This document shows, piece after piece, positions 10,897-22,464 of a DNA stretch of 64,000 nucleotides. Positions within the stretch are counted from its first letter, which is position 1; each line of letters opens with the position of its first letter. The stretch covers positions 310,001-374,000 of the forward strand of contig NZ_PUDR01000004.1 in the NCBI RefSeq assembly GCF_003012935.1. Reading direction: 5' to 3'. A model generated the notes under the pieces. That model saw only the letters and a list, made by a program, of their open reading frames with translations. It was not told the DNA's origin and did no database searches. Source of the stretch: Pannonibacter carbonis (GTDB taxonomy: Bacteria > Pseudomonadota > Alphaproteobacteria > Rhizobiales > Stappiaceae). A program made the translations under genes and the position numbers.

Positions 10897-12378
10897 ATGC
10901 ATATCCAACAAGAAGTAGGCTCCGAACAATGGAACCGTGTCAAAACGCGTCTGCGCGCCGAGCTTGGAGATGATGTCTTCAGCAGTTGGTTTGCACGTGT
11001 GGACCTCGAAGAAAATGCAGACGGGACCGTACGTCTGTCCGTTCCGACCCGGTTCCTGAAACAGTGGATCCAGTCGCACTACCGCGACCGGCTCGTCGGT
11101 CTTTGGCAGCGTGAGTGTGAGAACGTGCACCGCATCGAACTGACGGTCCGTGGCGCGGCGCGTCCGCGTCCGGTCGAAATGCCGATGGCCAGCAGTCTTC
11201 CGGCGCCGACCCGTTCCGTGGTGACCCAAGCTGCGTCCGAATACCGTCCGATCACGCTGAACGAGCCCAACTCTGTTGCAGCGGCACAGGCGGCAACAGC
11301 CGCCCTTGCCCGGGCCGAGGCCGACAACTCCGCCCGCGACGTGTTGCAGGGCGCAGCCCTCGATCCGAAATACACGTTCGAGACCTTTGTCGAGGGTGAC
11401 TCCAACGGACTGGCGCTGGCTGCGGCCAAGCAGGTGGCGGCCGGCGGCGCGGTCACCTTCAACCCCCTGTACCTGCATGCGTCTGTCGGTCTCGGCAAGA
11501 CACATCTGATGCAGGCGGTTGCCTCAAAGGCACGCGCGTCGGGCCGCAAGGTGCTGTATCTGACCGCCGAGCATTTTATGTATCGCTTCGTGGCGGCCCT
11601 GAAGGCGCAGTCCGCGCTGGCCTTCAAGGAGACCCTGCGCACGATCGATCTGCTGCTCATCGACGACATGCAGTTCCTGCATGGCAAACAGGTGCAGCAG
11701 GAATTCTGTCACACCCTGAACGCGCTGATTGATGGCGCCCGCCAGGTGATCGTGGCCGCCGACCGCGCTCCGTCCGAACTCGACACGCTGGATGACCGCG
11801 TCCGTTCGCGCCTGTCCGGTGGACTGGTCGTCGGCATCGCAGAGCCCGACTTCAGCCTGCGCCGCAACATCCTGTCGGCCCGCGTCACCAGCACCCGCAA
11901 GTCCTATCCGAACTTCACGGTTCCGGACACGGTGCTGGATTATGTCGCCCGGCATGTCGTCTCATCCGGCCGCGACCTTGAAGGGGCGCTGAACCGTCTG
12001 ATGGCACATAACCAGTTGACCAACCAGCCGATCACGCAGGAAATGGCGGAGATGACCCTCCGCGACCTGATCCGCTCGAGCGAACCGCGCCGAGTGAAGA
12101 TCGAGGACATCCAGCGGATCGTTTCGAAGCACTATAACGTGACCAAGGCCGATCTCCTGTCGGCCCGCCGGACGCGCACCATCGTGCGCCCGCGCCAGAT
12201 CGCGATGTATCTTGCAAAGGTGATGACCCCGCGTTCGCTGCCGGAAATCGGCCGTCGCTTTGGCAACCGCGATCACACCACCGTGCTGCACGCCGTGCGC
12301 AAGATCGAGGAAATGGCGCGTGCGGACGTGACGCTGGCGCAGGAGATCGAACTGCTGAAGCGCATGCTCGACGCATAA
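10897..12378 (+). CDS. dnaA: Chromosomal replication initiator protein DnaA
   Basis: This AAA+ ATPase binds DnaA boxes and melts the origin. The 493-residue protein has domain I (about 1-85), a variable linker, and domain III with Walker [11 protein letters not shown] (about residue 195) and Walker [10 protein letters not shown]. Domain IV carries the DnaA signature [17 protein letters not shown], which contacts DNA. GGAGG lies upstream of the ATG. A terminator follows, so dnaN probably has its own promoter. The dnaA-dnaN-recF-gyrB order is the ancestral one. Confidence 0.98.
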   Translation: MHIQQEVGSEQWNRVKTRLRAELGDDVFSSWFARVDLEENADGTVRLSVPTRFLKQWIQSHYRDRLVGLWQRECENVHRIELTVRGAARPRPVEMPMASSLPAPTRSVVTQAASEYRPITLNEPNSVAAAQAATAALARAEADNSARDVLQGAALDPKYTFETFVEGDSNGLALAAAKQVAAGGAVTFNPLYLHASVGLGKTHLMQAVASKARASGRKVLYLTAEHFMYRFVAALKAQSALAFKETLRTIDLLLIDDMQFLHGKQVQQEFCHTLNALIDGARQVIVAADRAPSELDTLDDRVRSRLSGGLVVGIAEPDFSLRRNILSARVTSTRKSYPNFTVPDTVLDYVARHVVSSGRDLEGALNRLMAHNQLTNQPITQEMAEMTLRDLIRSSEPRRVKIEDIQRIVSKHYNVTKADLLSARRTRTIVRPRQIAMYLAKVMTPRSLPEIGRRFGNRDHTTVLHAVRKIEEMARADVTLAQEIELLKRMLDA

Positions 12379-12402
12379 GCTGCGTTGCGTGAATATCGGC
12401 AA

Positions 12403-12440
12403 CAAGAGGGACGTCCATACGGGCGTCCCTCTTGCTTTTG
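12403..12440 (+). terminator. Rho-independent terminator of dnaA
   Basis: A 14-bp stem (12403-12416 with 12421-12434, one G-U pair) with loop ATAC is followed by CTTTTG. It lies 24 nt after the dnaA stop. Confidence 0.85.
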
Positions 12441-12541
12441 CGCTGCATTAAGGGCACGTTCGGTGCCCGTCCCGCTCCAGCGGGGCTAACTGTATCCAGC
12501 GCCGGAACAATCACGGCCCACGAGTACATGGACGAACCGTC

Positions 12542-13660
12542 ATGAAAGCCACCCTCGAACGGACCGACCTCCTCAAGTCCTTGACCCACGTTCACCGGGT
12601 TGTCGAGCGGCGGAACACCATTCCGATCCTGTCGAACGTCCTGCTGCGCGCAGAGCAAGGCGTGTTGAAACTCAAGGCGACCGACCTTGATCTTGAGGTC
12701 GTCGAAACTGTTCCGGCAATGATCGAGGCCCCGGGCGCAACCACTGTGCCGGCCCACATGATCTATGACATCGTGCGCAAGCTCCCCGATGGCTCTCAGG
12801 TCGTGCTGGAGACCAACAGCGACGGCACGACGCTGGAATTGCGCGCTGGCCGCTCGCGCTTTGCGCTGCAGATGCTGCCTGAAGCCGATTTTCCGGACCT
12901 CACGGCTGGCACTTTCCCGCACCAGTTCACCCTGACGGCCGGTGCAATCCGCAAACTGATCGATACGACCCAGTTTGCGATTTCGACCGAAGAGACCCGC
13001 TACTATCTCAATGGCATTTATCTGCACGCAGTGACCGGCGCCAATGGGGAGATGGTCCGGGCCGTTGCGACGGACGGGCATCGTCTGGCGCAGGCCGAGG
13101 TGCCGGCACCGCAGGGCGCCGTCGGTATGCCGGGTGTCATTGTGCCGCGCAAGACCGTTGGCGAAATCCAGAAGCTTCTGGAAGACCGCGATGCAGAAGT
13201 GACCGTGGAACTGTCAGAGACCAAGATCCGCATCACCAACGGCATGGTGGTTCTGACATCCAAGCTGATTGACGGGACGTTCCCGGACTATGGCCGTGTC
13301 ATTCCGCAGCACAATGACAAGGAACTCCGTGTCGACCGTGACGAGTTCAAGGAGGCCGTTGACCGCGTATCGACGATTTCCTCTGAGCGGGGGCGCGCGG
13401 TGAAGCTTTCCCTGTCGGAGGGGCGACTGGTTCTCGCTGTCAACAATCCGGATTCCGGTAGCGCCACCGAAGAACTCGCCGTCGAGTATGATTCCGATCC
13501 GATAGAGATTGGCTTCAACTCGCGCTATTTGCTTGATATTGCAGCACAATTGTCAGGGGACACAGCCCTCTTCCGCTTGGCAGACTCCGGCTCGCCGACA
13601 CTGGTGCAAGATCATGCCACCGAAGACTGCCTGTTCGTGCTGATGCCGATGCGCGTCTGA
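12542..13660 (+). CDS. dnaN: DNA polymerase III beta subunit (sliding clamp)
   Basis: This dimeric ring clamp tethers Pol III and many repair proteins to DNA. At 372 residues it has normal length. It starts MKATLERTDLLKSL and keeps the repeated clamp folds, with TRYYLNGIYLH in the second domain and a C-terminal VLMPMRV matching the family's conserved M-P-M-R end. The ribosome site is weak. It lies between the dnaA terminator and recF, with 36 nt before recF. Confidence 0.98.
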   Translation: MKATLERTDLLKSLTHVHRVVERRNTIPILSNVLLRAEQGVLKLKATDLDLEVVETVPAMIEAPGATTVPAHMIYDIVRKLPDGSQVVLETNSDGTTLELRAGRSRFALQMLPEADFPDLTAGTFPHQFTLTAGAIRKLIDTTQFAISTEETRYYLNGIYLHAVTGANGEMVRAVATDGHRLAQAEVPAPQGAVGMPGVIVPRKTVGEIQKLLEDRDAEVTVELSETKIRITNGMVVLTSKLIDGTFPDYGRVIPQHNDKELRVDRDEFKEAVDRVSTISSERGRAVKLSLSEGRLVLAVNNPDSGSATEELAVEYDSDPIEIGFNSRYLLDIAAQLSGDTALFRLADSGSPTLVQDHATEDCLFVLMPMRV

Positions 13661-13696
13661 GCTTTCATGCATACGGCCAGAGCCAGGTGAGGAGCG

Positions 13697-14812
13697 ATGA
13701 CGTCCCCGGCTCCGGTAGCCATTGAACGGCTGCTTCTGACAGATTTTCGCAACTACGCCCGGCTGGCGCTCGTTCCCGCCGGGCGTCTTGTTGCGCTCGT
13801 CGGGAACAATGGCATTGGCAAGACCAATGTGCTGGAGGCGATCTCCTTCCTGTCTGCCGGGCGCGGCCTGCGCCGGGCCGCCTTGTCCGAGATCGCGCGG
13901 CGAGAGGGCCCAGGTGCCTGGGCGGTCGCGGCCACGCTGAACGGCCCCCTGGGCGACGTGCAGATCGGCACCGGTTACGCGGGCACGGAAAGTGGCCGAC
14001 GCGTGCGTATCGATGGCACCGAAGCAAAATCCTCCGAAGCACTGCTCGAACACGTGCGAGTGCTGTGGCTGGTGCCGGCGATGGACGGCCTGTTCACGGG
14101 ACCGGCCGGCGACCGGCGGCGCTTTCTGGATCGCTTGACCCTCTCCATCGATCCGTCGCATGGCCGCCGGGTGTCCGATTTCGAGAAAGCGCTAAGCCAT
14201 CGCAACCGGCTTCTGGACACCGGCGGATCCGCCGCCTGGCTCGACGCCGTGGAACAGCAGCTTGCCGGTCTGGGGCTCGCCGTTGCTGCCGCACGGCGCG
14301 AGACGGTCAGCTTGCTTCAGGGGCGCATCAATGCCCAGAGCGGGCTCGGCCTTCCCTTCCCCAGCGCGAACCTGTCGCTGGAGGGCGAGTTCGAGCAGGC
14401 TGCCAGCGGACTGGCTGCCAGTGACCAGGAGGAGTTGCTGCTGCGCCAGCTGCGCGATGGTCGAACTCGTGACCGGGCGGCGGGCCGCACCCTGAACGGC
14501 CCGCATCGGACCGATCTTTCGGTGCTGCATGTGGCCAAGGCGATGCCGGCAGGCCTTGCCTCGACCGGCGAGCAAAAGGCACTGCTGATCGGCCTGATCC
14601 TTGCCCACGCCGATCTGACGGCCGCCGTGTCCGGATTGACGCCGATCCTGCTCCTCGACGAGGTCGCGGCCCATCTCGATCCGGGTCGCCGTGCAGCCCT
14701 GTTTTCGCGTCTCGTCAGCCTGAACTGCCAGGTCTTCATGACTGGAACGGATGCCCTTCTCTTCGCCGACCTGCCCGATGGGAGCGAGATCGTGCCTCTT
14801 GCGGAGCGGTAG
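13697..14812 (+). CDS. recF: DNA replication and repair protein RecF
   Basis: This SMC-like ATPase works with RecO and RecR to load RecA at single-strand gaps. The 371-residue protein has Walker A GNNGIGKTN, the ABC signature region STGEQKALL and Walker B PILLLDEVAAHLD. GAGGAG lies ahead of the ATG at 13697. It follows dnaN closely and is probably co-transcribed with it. Confidence 0.97.
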   Translation: MTSPAPVAIERLLLTDFRNYARLALVPAGRLVALVGNNGIGKTNVLEAISFLSAGRGLRRAALSEIARREGPGAWAVAATLNGPLGDVQIGTGYAGTESGRRVRIDGTEAKSSEALLEHVRVLWLVPAMDGLFTGPAGDRRRFLDRLTLSIDPSHGRRVSDFEKALSHRNRLLDTGGSAAWLDAVEQQLAGLGLAVAAARRETVSLLQGRINAQSGLGLPFPSANLSLEGEFEQAASGLAASDQEELLLRQLRDGRTRDRAAGRTLNGPHRTDLSVLHVAKAMPAGLASTGEQKALLIGLILAHADLTAAVSGLTPILLLDEVAAHLDPGRRAALFSRLVSLNCQVFMTGTDALLFADLPDGSEIVPLAER

Positions 14813-14920
14813 ATCGACAACTCAACCGGATACCCTGACAGAGGGGCCCCGAAATGGCCCGATTTCCGTGGCTTTATCCACCTTGCCCCAACGTGATTCC
14901 CGTCCTGAGACCGGGTCTGG

Positions 14921-14948
14921 TTGAACCTTCGGACCAGTGCCGTATAAG
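14921..14948 (+). promoter_or_regulatory. Probable gyrB promoter
   Basis: TTGAAC (14921-14926) and TATAAG (14943-14948) are 16 nt apart, placing transcription start near 14955 and giving a leader of about 33 nt. GANTC sites flank it at 14895 and 14981. A sequence one base off the DnaA box consensus, TTATCCACC, lies at 14874-14882. Confidence 0.6.
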
Positions 14949-14978
14949 GGGATCCTGACTTTCTTGACCGATTGGTGA

Positions 14979-17441
<2,463 letters not shown>

Positions 17442-17465
17442 CGCGCAAATTCCATGTCCTGAGCA

Positions 17466-17501
17466 GGCCTCGGCGGTTCATCCGGCGGGGCCTTTTCTTT
17501 T
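17466..17501 (+). terminator. Probable terminator of gyrB
   Basis: An imperfect GC-rich hairpin (GGCCTCGGCGG with CCGGCGGGGCC, one G-U pair and one mismatch) is followed by TTTTCTTTT. It begins 25 nt after the gyrB stop. Confidence 0.75.
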
Positions 17502-17587
17502 GGTCTGCCCGACAGCCAACGGCACGATCTCAGGTCCGGTGTTGCGTGCCCTTGGCTGGTCGCCCGGGCGTGATGCCGGAAAGAAGA

Positions 17588-17637
17588 TTGACACCTCGAG
17601 GGTCTAGGCATATAGAACCCCATGCCTAGACCCTCGA
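17588..17637 (+). promoter_or_regulatory. padR promoter overlapped by a perfect 16-bp inverted-repeat operator
   Basis: A consensus -35 TTGACA (17588-17593) and TATAGA (17611-17616) are separated by 17 nt. A perfect 16-bp inverted repeat, TCGAGGGTCTAGGCAT (17596-17611) and its complement (17622-17637), spans the spacer, the start of the -10 and the predicted transcription start, with a 10-nt centre. A regulator bound here would block RNA polymerase, so autorepression by the downstream PadR protein is the simple reading. Transcription would begin near 17622-17624, essentially at the first ATG. Confidence 0.8.
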
Positions 17638-18083
17638 TGCCTTTAACCGCAGTGCCCGACCTGACTGACCGGTCCTACTGGACCGGCACGATCAAGATGA
17701 GCCTGTCCAAGCTGTTTATCCTACGCGCCCTGTTCGAAGCGCCCGCTTATGGCTACGAAATCGCCCGCTGCGTCGCGGATATGACAAAGGGCTGCTGCTC
17801 CCCGACTGAAGGCACCATTTACCCGGTGCTGCGCGACTTCGAAATCGGCGGCTATGTCACACGTACCGAAGCGGTGGTCGGCGGACGGACACGCAAGATC
17901 TACACGTTGACCGACAAGGGGCGTGACGCCCTCAGAACAGCGCTGATTGCCTGGGCGGAAGCTAGCCGTGCACTCGACAGCGCCTCGCGCGATCTTTTTC
18001 CCGGCGCCACCGGCCCGCACGCGTCGTTGGATTCCTGCTGTTCGTCCTCCACCGTGACTGACACCGGAGTGTCCCCTTCATGA
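17622..18083 (+). CDS. PadR-family transcriptional regulator with paired cysteines
   Basis: This 153-residue winged-helix repressor resembles PadR: LFILRALFEAPAYGYEIA, then the recognition region SPTEGTIYPVLRDFE, then the wing GGRTRKIYTLTDKG. Five cysteines stand out: C50, the pair C58-C59 next to the recognition helix, and the pair C139-C140 in a short Ser-rich tail. Most PadR proteins lack these, so a thiol-reactive or metal(loid) ligand is an inference worth testing. The start is uncertain: ATG 17622 would be nearly leaderless, and in-frame ATGs at 17637 and 17697 are alternatives. It overlaps the MFS gene by ATGA, so it probably controls that transporter. Confidence 0.85.
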   Translation: MPRPSMPLTAVPDLTDRSYWTGTIKMSLSKLFILRALFEAPAYGYEIARCVADMTKGCCSPTEGTIYPVLRDFEIGGYVTRTEAVVGGRTRKIYTLTDKGRDALRTALIAWAEASRALDSASRDLFPGATGPHASLDSCCSSSTVTDTGVSPS

Positions 18084-19351
18084 ACTTTCCAACGGCCGCG
18101 ACCTTGCGACAGTCCGCCAGCAGCCGCCATTTCATCACCGGGCTCGGGCTCGGCCAGATCACGAGTTGGGGCACGCTCTATTACTCCTTCCCGCTCGTTG
18201 GCGAGGCCATGGGAGTGGAGCTTGGCTGGAGCAAGCCGGATATCTTCCTGGCCGCGACCATCGGCCTGTTGCTGGCCGCTCCTGCTGCATATCCGATCGG
18301 GGTGCTGATCGATCGGGGCTATGGCCGCCTGATCATGTCAGGCGGCTCCCTGCTGGCCGCAATTGCCCTGCTTGCCTGGTCGCAAGTGCAGACCCTGCCG
18401 GTCTTCTATGCCCTGCTGGCTGTCATTGGCGTGCTGCAGGCCGCCGTTCTCTACGAACCGGCCTTTGCCGTGGTGGCACGGCGTGTCGGGCCGGCCAGGG
18501 CACGGAATGGCATTACCACACTGACATTCTGGGGCGGATTTGCCAGCACGGTCTTCATTCCGGTGGTGCAGATCCTGATCGACGGGCTTGGCTGGCGCGG
18601 CGCCCTGATGGTTCTGGCGCTTGTGAATCTGGTGATTGCGGGTCTTTACGCGCTGGTTATCGATCGCCAGCAGGATCTTGGCGAACCCATGCAGGCAAAC
18701 CCGGCGATTGCACAAGCTTCAGCAGGTGTCAGCCCGGCGCCGGGCCAGACCGGTACCCGACCCGTGCGAGACGCCTTGCGGCAACCGGTGTTCTGGCTGC
18801 TCGGCCTGGCCTTCACAGCCTATGCCGCAACTTTCTCGGCTTTCACGTTTCATCTCTATCCGTTGTTGCTTGAGAAGGGTCTGTCGGCAGCGGGCGTCGT
18901 GACTGCCATGATGATGATCGGTCCGGCGCAGGTTGCCGGCCGCCTGATCATCTGGCGCCTGGCGGCTGGCGCTTCGGTGCGGGTCATCGGCTGCCTGATT
19001 GTTGCACTGTTCCCCCTGGCATTGTTCGGCATCGAGGTGTTGCCGGCGACCCTGCTGTCCGCCATGGCAATGGTCGGGCTTTATGGTCTTGCCAATGGCA
19101 TCATGACCATCGTGCGCGGTATGGCTGTGCCGGAGATGCTGTCACGCTCCGCCTATGGCGCACTGAACGGGGCGCTCTCGCTGCCTGGAACCTTGGCCAA
19201 GGCGCTTGCTCCGGCGGCCGCAGCGCTCCTGTGGCAGGCGAGCGGCTCCTATGACGCCGTGCTGCAGGCCGCCCTTGCTGGATCATTGATGCTTGTTGCC
19301 TGTTTCTGGGCCGCAGCCCTCGTCAGCCGCAATACAGATCCCGCCGCCTAG
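18080..19351 (+). CDS. MFS transporter controlled by the adjacent PadR regulator
   Basis: This 423-residue integral membrane protein shows about twelve hydrophobic segments. It has a short charged loop between TM2 and TM3 (GVLIDRGYGRLIMSGG) typical of the major facilitator superfamily. The start overlaps the padR stop (ATGA), implying translational coupling. Efflux is the usual role when an MFS gene follows a PadR repressor, but the substrate cannot be read from the sequence. The Cys-rich regulator makes a thiol-reactive or metalloid substrate one option. It converges with the GGDEF-EAL gene, with a 4-nt overlap of 3' ends. Confidence 0.85.
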   Translation: MNFPTAATLRQSASSRHFITGLGLGQITSWGTLYYSFPLVGEAMGVELGWSKPDIFLAATIGLLLAAPAAYPIGVLIDRGYGRLIMSGGSLLAAIALLAWSQVQTLPVFYALLAVIGVLQAAVLYEPAFAVVARRVGPARARNGITTLTFWGGFASTVFIPVVQILIDGLGWRGALMVLALVNLVIAGLYALVIDRQQDLGEPMQANPAIAQASAGVSPAPGQTGTRPVRDALRQPVFWLLGLAFTAYAATFSAFTFHLYPLLLEKGLSAAGVVTAMMMIGPAQVAGRLIIWRLAAGASVRVIGCLIVALFPLALFGIEVLPATLLSAMAMVGLYGLANGIMTIVRGMAVPEMLSRSAYGALNGALSLPGTLAKALAPAAAALLWQASGSYDAVLQAALAGSLMLVACFWAAALVSRNTDPAA

Positions 19352-21492
19352 CCCAGCGCCCATGGCGCCGGTTCGGCGAAGTGATAGCCTTGCCCGAGCG
19401 TGATGCCCAGTTCGGTAAGGGCCTTGACCGTATCGCGATCCTCCACGAATTCGGCAATCAGATCGATCCCGAGTTCCTGCGCGACACAGATGATGCCGCG
19501 CAGGACGGCATGCTGCACCGGATCGCTGACGATCGACCGCGTGATAGTTCCATCGATCTTGAGCCAGTCGAGCTCCAGTCGGCGCAAATGAGCCGTTGTC
19601 GGCCAGCCGCCGCCAAAATCATCCAGAGCCACCTTGCAGCCATGGCGCTTCAACAGCGCCACCATGCGGGCCGCTGCCGGCAGATTGCGGGCAACGGAGA
19701 CCTCGGAAAGCTCGAAGCACATGCGCCCGGCAAGGTGCGGCCGCTCAGCCAACCGGCTGTCGAGATAAGCCTGGAACTCGCTGTTGGCGAGGCTCTGGGC
19801 CGAGAGGTTCAAAGAGACCGGAACCCCGGCTGGATCGACGGCGAGCCGGTCAAGGACCGTGTCCAGCACCCAACGGTCGACGGAGGTCATCAGACCATGC
19901 CGTTCCGCCGAGGCGATCATGGCGCCCGGCCGCAGTAGCCGGTTTTCCTCGCCTTTCACCCGAAGCAGCAACTCCGTCATCACCGGCGCACCGCTGGCCA
20001 TGTCAAACACCGGCAGGGCAAACAGGCGCAGTTCGTCCTCTGCTAGGGCGCGCTCCACCCGCGCGACATTGCCAAGATCTTCACGCCGGCTGGCAAGCAG
20101 GTTCTCGCCGACCTTGAAATGGCGAACCTGGCCGCCTCCCGTCGCCTTGCCGGTCAGGCAGGCATCATCTGCCCAATGCAACACGTCGGCTGCAGTGGCG
20201 TTCATCGTACGGATGAACTGGCGATCCAGCACGGCAACCCCGACAGTACATCCAGTGCGGAAGCTGGTTCCGTTCCAGTCGAGATGCAGCGTCTCGATTG
20301 CGAGCATGATCTGCCGGGCAAGGCGACCAGCCTCATCCTCATCTGCGCTGTAGCGCACAATGGCAAACTCATCGCCGCCAAGGCGTGCCACGGTGCCGCT
20401 GTCCCCGACTACGTCCCGCAGTTGATCCGATATCTGGCACAGCATTGCATCGCCGGCGGCATGACCGCCCCGGTCATTGACGGTCTTGAAGTCGTCGAGA
20501 TCCAGCGCCAACAAGGATATCCCGCCTGATATGCCGGTCCGCGCCTTGATCAGCTCGTCTTCAAGGACCTTCTGAAAGGCCCGCCGGTTGGACAGCCCGG
20601 TCAATGGATCCTCCATCGCCAGCCGTTCAAGTTCCCGCGCGCGGGCTGGCAGGTCATCTTCCTGCCGCAGCACCAGAAGCACGCCGTCGATCGTCCCCAA
20701 CTCGCCTCGGAACGGGCGCAACACTCCCTGCAGGTCGTGCTCCGACGGCACTGGCAAGATCGACGTCAGGGACGCATCGCCAGGAGCGTCCCACACCAAC
20801 GCCCGCAGGGCATGGCGCGGCAAGCTCACGCGCTCGCTACGACCTTTGAACGCACGGGCGAGCGGCTGTTCCAGCTGGCAGGCAAAGGCCGTGGCGCCGA
20901 AAATATCACTGAGATGCCGGCCCTGGACCCGCTCGATTCCTCCCCGCACCTCGAACCGCTCCGATCCGGATGGCAGCCCGTCCCGGACACAGCCGTCGGC
21001 ACCAATCAGCCAGGCCTGATCGGCAAGAGCCAGAAAAGCCTGCTCAGCCATCCGCAACCGGGTCCGGATCGGCCCATCCTCGGCCAGGTCGCGGATCTCC
21101 AACAAGAGACCACGCGGCGCGGCACCCGGAACACCGGACAACGGCCGGCATTGCACATGCGCGTAAATGGTGCGGCCGGTCCGGGCCACGAACATTCCTT
21201 CGGTTGTCGTTGGCGCCCCGGCCAGGGCGGTGTCGATCACCGGACGCAGCCGGCGCATCGCGGTCTTGGCGAACAGGGCCGACAACTCAAGTCCGGCAAC
21301 ACTCGCCGGCAACCGGTCAAACAACACGGCAAAACCGGCATTGGCCGCGACAATGGCGCCCGCAGCAGACACCACAGCGTAGGGAAACGGCAAATTGCGT
21401 AAGATTTCTTCGACGAAATTAGGGGCGCCTTCTGCTCCAAGTTCCTGCCTGGCATTGTCGGAGCTGAAGTAAATGGATGCTTCTTCTGTCAA
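19348..21492 (-). CDS. PAS-GGDEF-EAL cyclic-di-GMP signalling protein
   Basis: This 714-residue soluble protein has a PAS-like N-terminus (about 30-140), a second sensor-like segment (140-280), a GGDEF domain (about 292-455) and an EAL domain (about 475-710). The GGDEF signature is intact at 372-376, but the inhibitory RxxD site is GDSG. The EAL motif reads ELLLR, the usual YQP is FALP, and AEGVET is AEFVED; DDFG (624-627) and KID (645-647) are kept. Cyclase activity is plausible and phosphodiesterase activity is uncertain. The start is a TTG at 21492 with GAGGG seven nt upstream. No transmembrane segment is seen. Confidence 0.88.
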   Translation of the reverse strand: MTEEASIYFSSDNARQELGAEGAPNFVEEILRNLPFPYAVVSAAGAIVAANAGFAVLFDRLPASVAGLELSALFAKTAMRRLRPVIDTALAGAPTTTEGMFVARTGRTIYAHVQCRPLSGVPGAAPRGLLLEIRDLAEDGPIRTRLRMAEQAFLALADQAWLIGADGCVRDGLPSGSERFEVRGGIERVQGRHLSDIFGATAFACQLEQPLARAFKGRSERVSLPRHALRALVWDAPGDASLTSILPVPSEHDLQGVLRPFRGELGTIDGVLLVLRQEDDLPARARELERLAMEDPLTGLSNRRAFQKVLEDELIKARTGISGGISLLALDLDDFKTVNDRGGHAAGDAMLCQISDQLRDVVGDSGTVARLGGDEFAIVRYSADEDEAGRLARQIMLAIETLHLDWNGTSFRTGCTVGVAVLDRQFIRTMNATAADVLHWADDACLTGKATGGGQVRHFKVGENLLASRREDLGNVARVERALAEDELRLFALPVFDMASGAPVMTELLLRVKGEENRLLRPGAMIASAERHGLMTSVDRWVLDTVLDRLAVDPAGVPVSLNLSAQSLANSEFQAYLDSRLAERPHLAGRMCFELSEVSVARNLPAAARMVALLKRHGCKVALDDFGGGWPTTAHLRRLELDWLKIDGTITRSIVSDPVQHAVLRGIICVAQELGIDLIAEFVEDRDTVKALTELGITLGQGYHFAEPAPWALG

Positions 21493-21882
21493 TTTCGCGC
21501 CCTCGAGACAATTAATTCCTTCGAAAACCCGGAAGTAATCTTGGGTTTAGACAGCATCGATCGCGGATGAGTACCACAAAAGGGGCGCAGGGAATTAGGA
21601 TTGGTTAAGTTTCCAGAACTCGTTCTGGGGTTTAGGTAAACAGAAGTTAAACAATTTCACTCGGATTCAAGGCTTCTGTTCTTTGACACAGGGCATCCAG
21701 TTGTCACTCCGTCAAAACGGCCCAAAACGGTGTTGGCTCTAGATCTCCCGCTGCGTCACAAAATGGCCCGATTGCAAGGGCACCTGCGGCCCCTGGTTCA
21801 GCGCAACTCAAGTGCTGGTATATCTCATAGGGGCAATCCCCTAGAATTGGAGGATGGTCCAATCTTCAGAGCGACCTCGCGC

Positions 21883-22278
21883 ATGATGCGCAATCTTGGT
21901 AAGGCAGGCTGCATGGTGTCAGTCGGTCTTGGTCTATTGACCCCGCTTGCGCCGGCCCAAGCCGGCCCGGTCCAGTGCGGAATGGCATCCTGGTATGCCC
22001 TGACCAGCCGGACAGCCAGCGGCGAACGCGCCAATCCGAACATGATGACCGCAGCGCACCGAAATCTCCCGTTCGGGAGTGTGGTAACAGTTGTAAACCT
22101 GGATAACGGAAAGTCCGTGAAGGTCCGGATCAATGACCGGGGACCGTTCGTGAAGTCCCGCGTCATAGATGTTACCCGGCAAGCGGCAAAAGAGCTTGGA
22201 TTTCTGAACCGCGGCGTGACACGCGTCAAGGTGATAGGTCCAGATGGTGAAGTTACAACCAAGGCTGGCCGCTGTTAA
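21883..22278 (+). CDS. RlpA-like double-psi beta-barrel protein (septal ring lytic transglycosylase family)
   Basis: This exported protein of about 131 residues has an N-terminal hydrophobic signal ending PAQA and a double-psi beta-barrel with [30 protein letters not shown] and the final RVKVIGPDG. Members cleave or bind naked glycan strands of peptidoglycan; the Asp in INDRGPF is the conserved catalytic position. There is no SPOR domain and no lipobox. The start is uncertain: ATGs at 21883 and 21886 give a good signal peptide but lack a nearby Shine-Dalgarno, and the frame is open back to a GTG at 21730. Confidence 0.82.
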   Translation: MMRNLGKAGCMVSVGLGLLTPLAPAQAGPVQCGMASWYALTSRTASGERANPNMMTAAHRNLPFGSVVTVVNLDNGKSVKVRINDRGPFVKSRVIDVTRQAAKELGFLNRGVTRVKVIGPDGEVTTKAGRC

Positions 22279-22367
22279 CCAATATTACGCCGGCATAGAA
22301 CGTAGAGTTCTTTTCCATCGCCAGGCGCATCAATTGTGAAAGAATTCTGAAAATCGATAATGACAAG

Positions 22368-22464
22368 CTCCACGACAGCGGTTAAAGTTCGCCACCGTGG
22401 TCGATGGGGCCATGTGCACAAAACTTTGGCCGCGCTGGCGTTTGTTCGCTGCGCGGCCTTTTTT
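22368..22464 (+). ncRNA. Candidate intergenic small RNA (~97 nt)
   Basis: A promoter-like pair, TTGTGA (22334-22339) and GATAAT (22356-22361) with a 16-nt spacer, predicts a start near 22368. A hairpin with an 8-bp stem (22428-22435 with 22451-22458) followed by T6 ends at 22464. Together they would make a discrete transcript of about 97 nt with a terminator suitable for Hfq binding. The same hairpin may simply terminate rlpA, whose stop lies 150 nt upstream. The T-tract overlaps the stop codon of the opposing photolyase gene. No match to a known RNA family is recognised. Confidence 0.4.

Noticed and set aside
21854-21886. Short upstream frame of 10 codons ending on the RlpA-like start (TGA overlapping ATGATG)
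   Set aside because: Its ATG directly abuts GGAGG with no spacer, which is a poor initiation geometry, so a coupled leader peptide is not supported.
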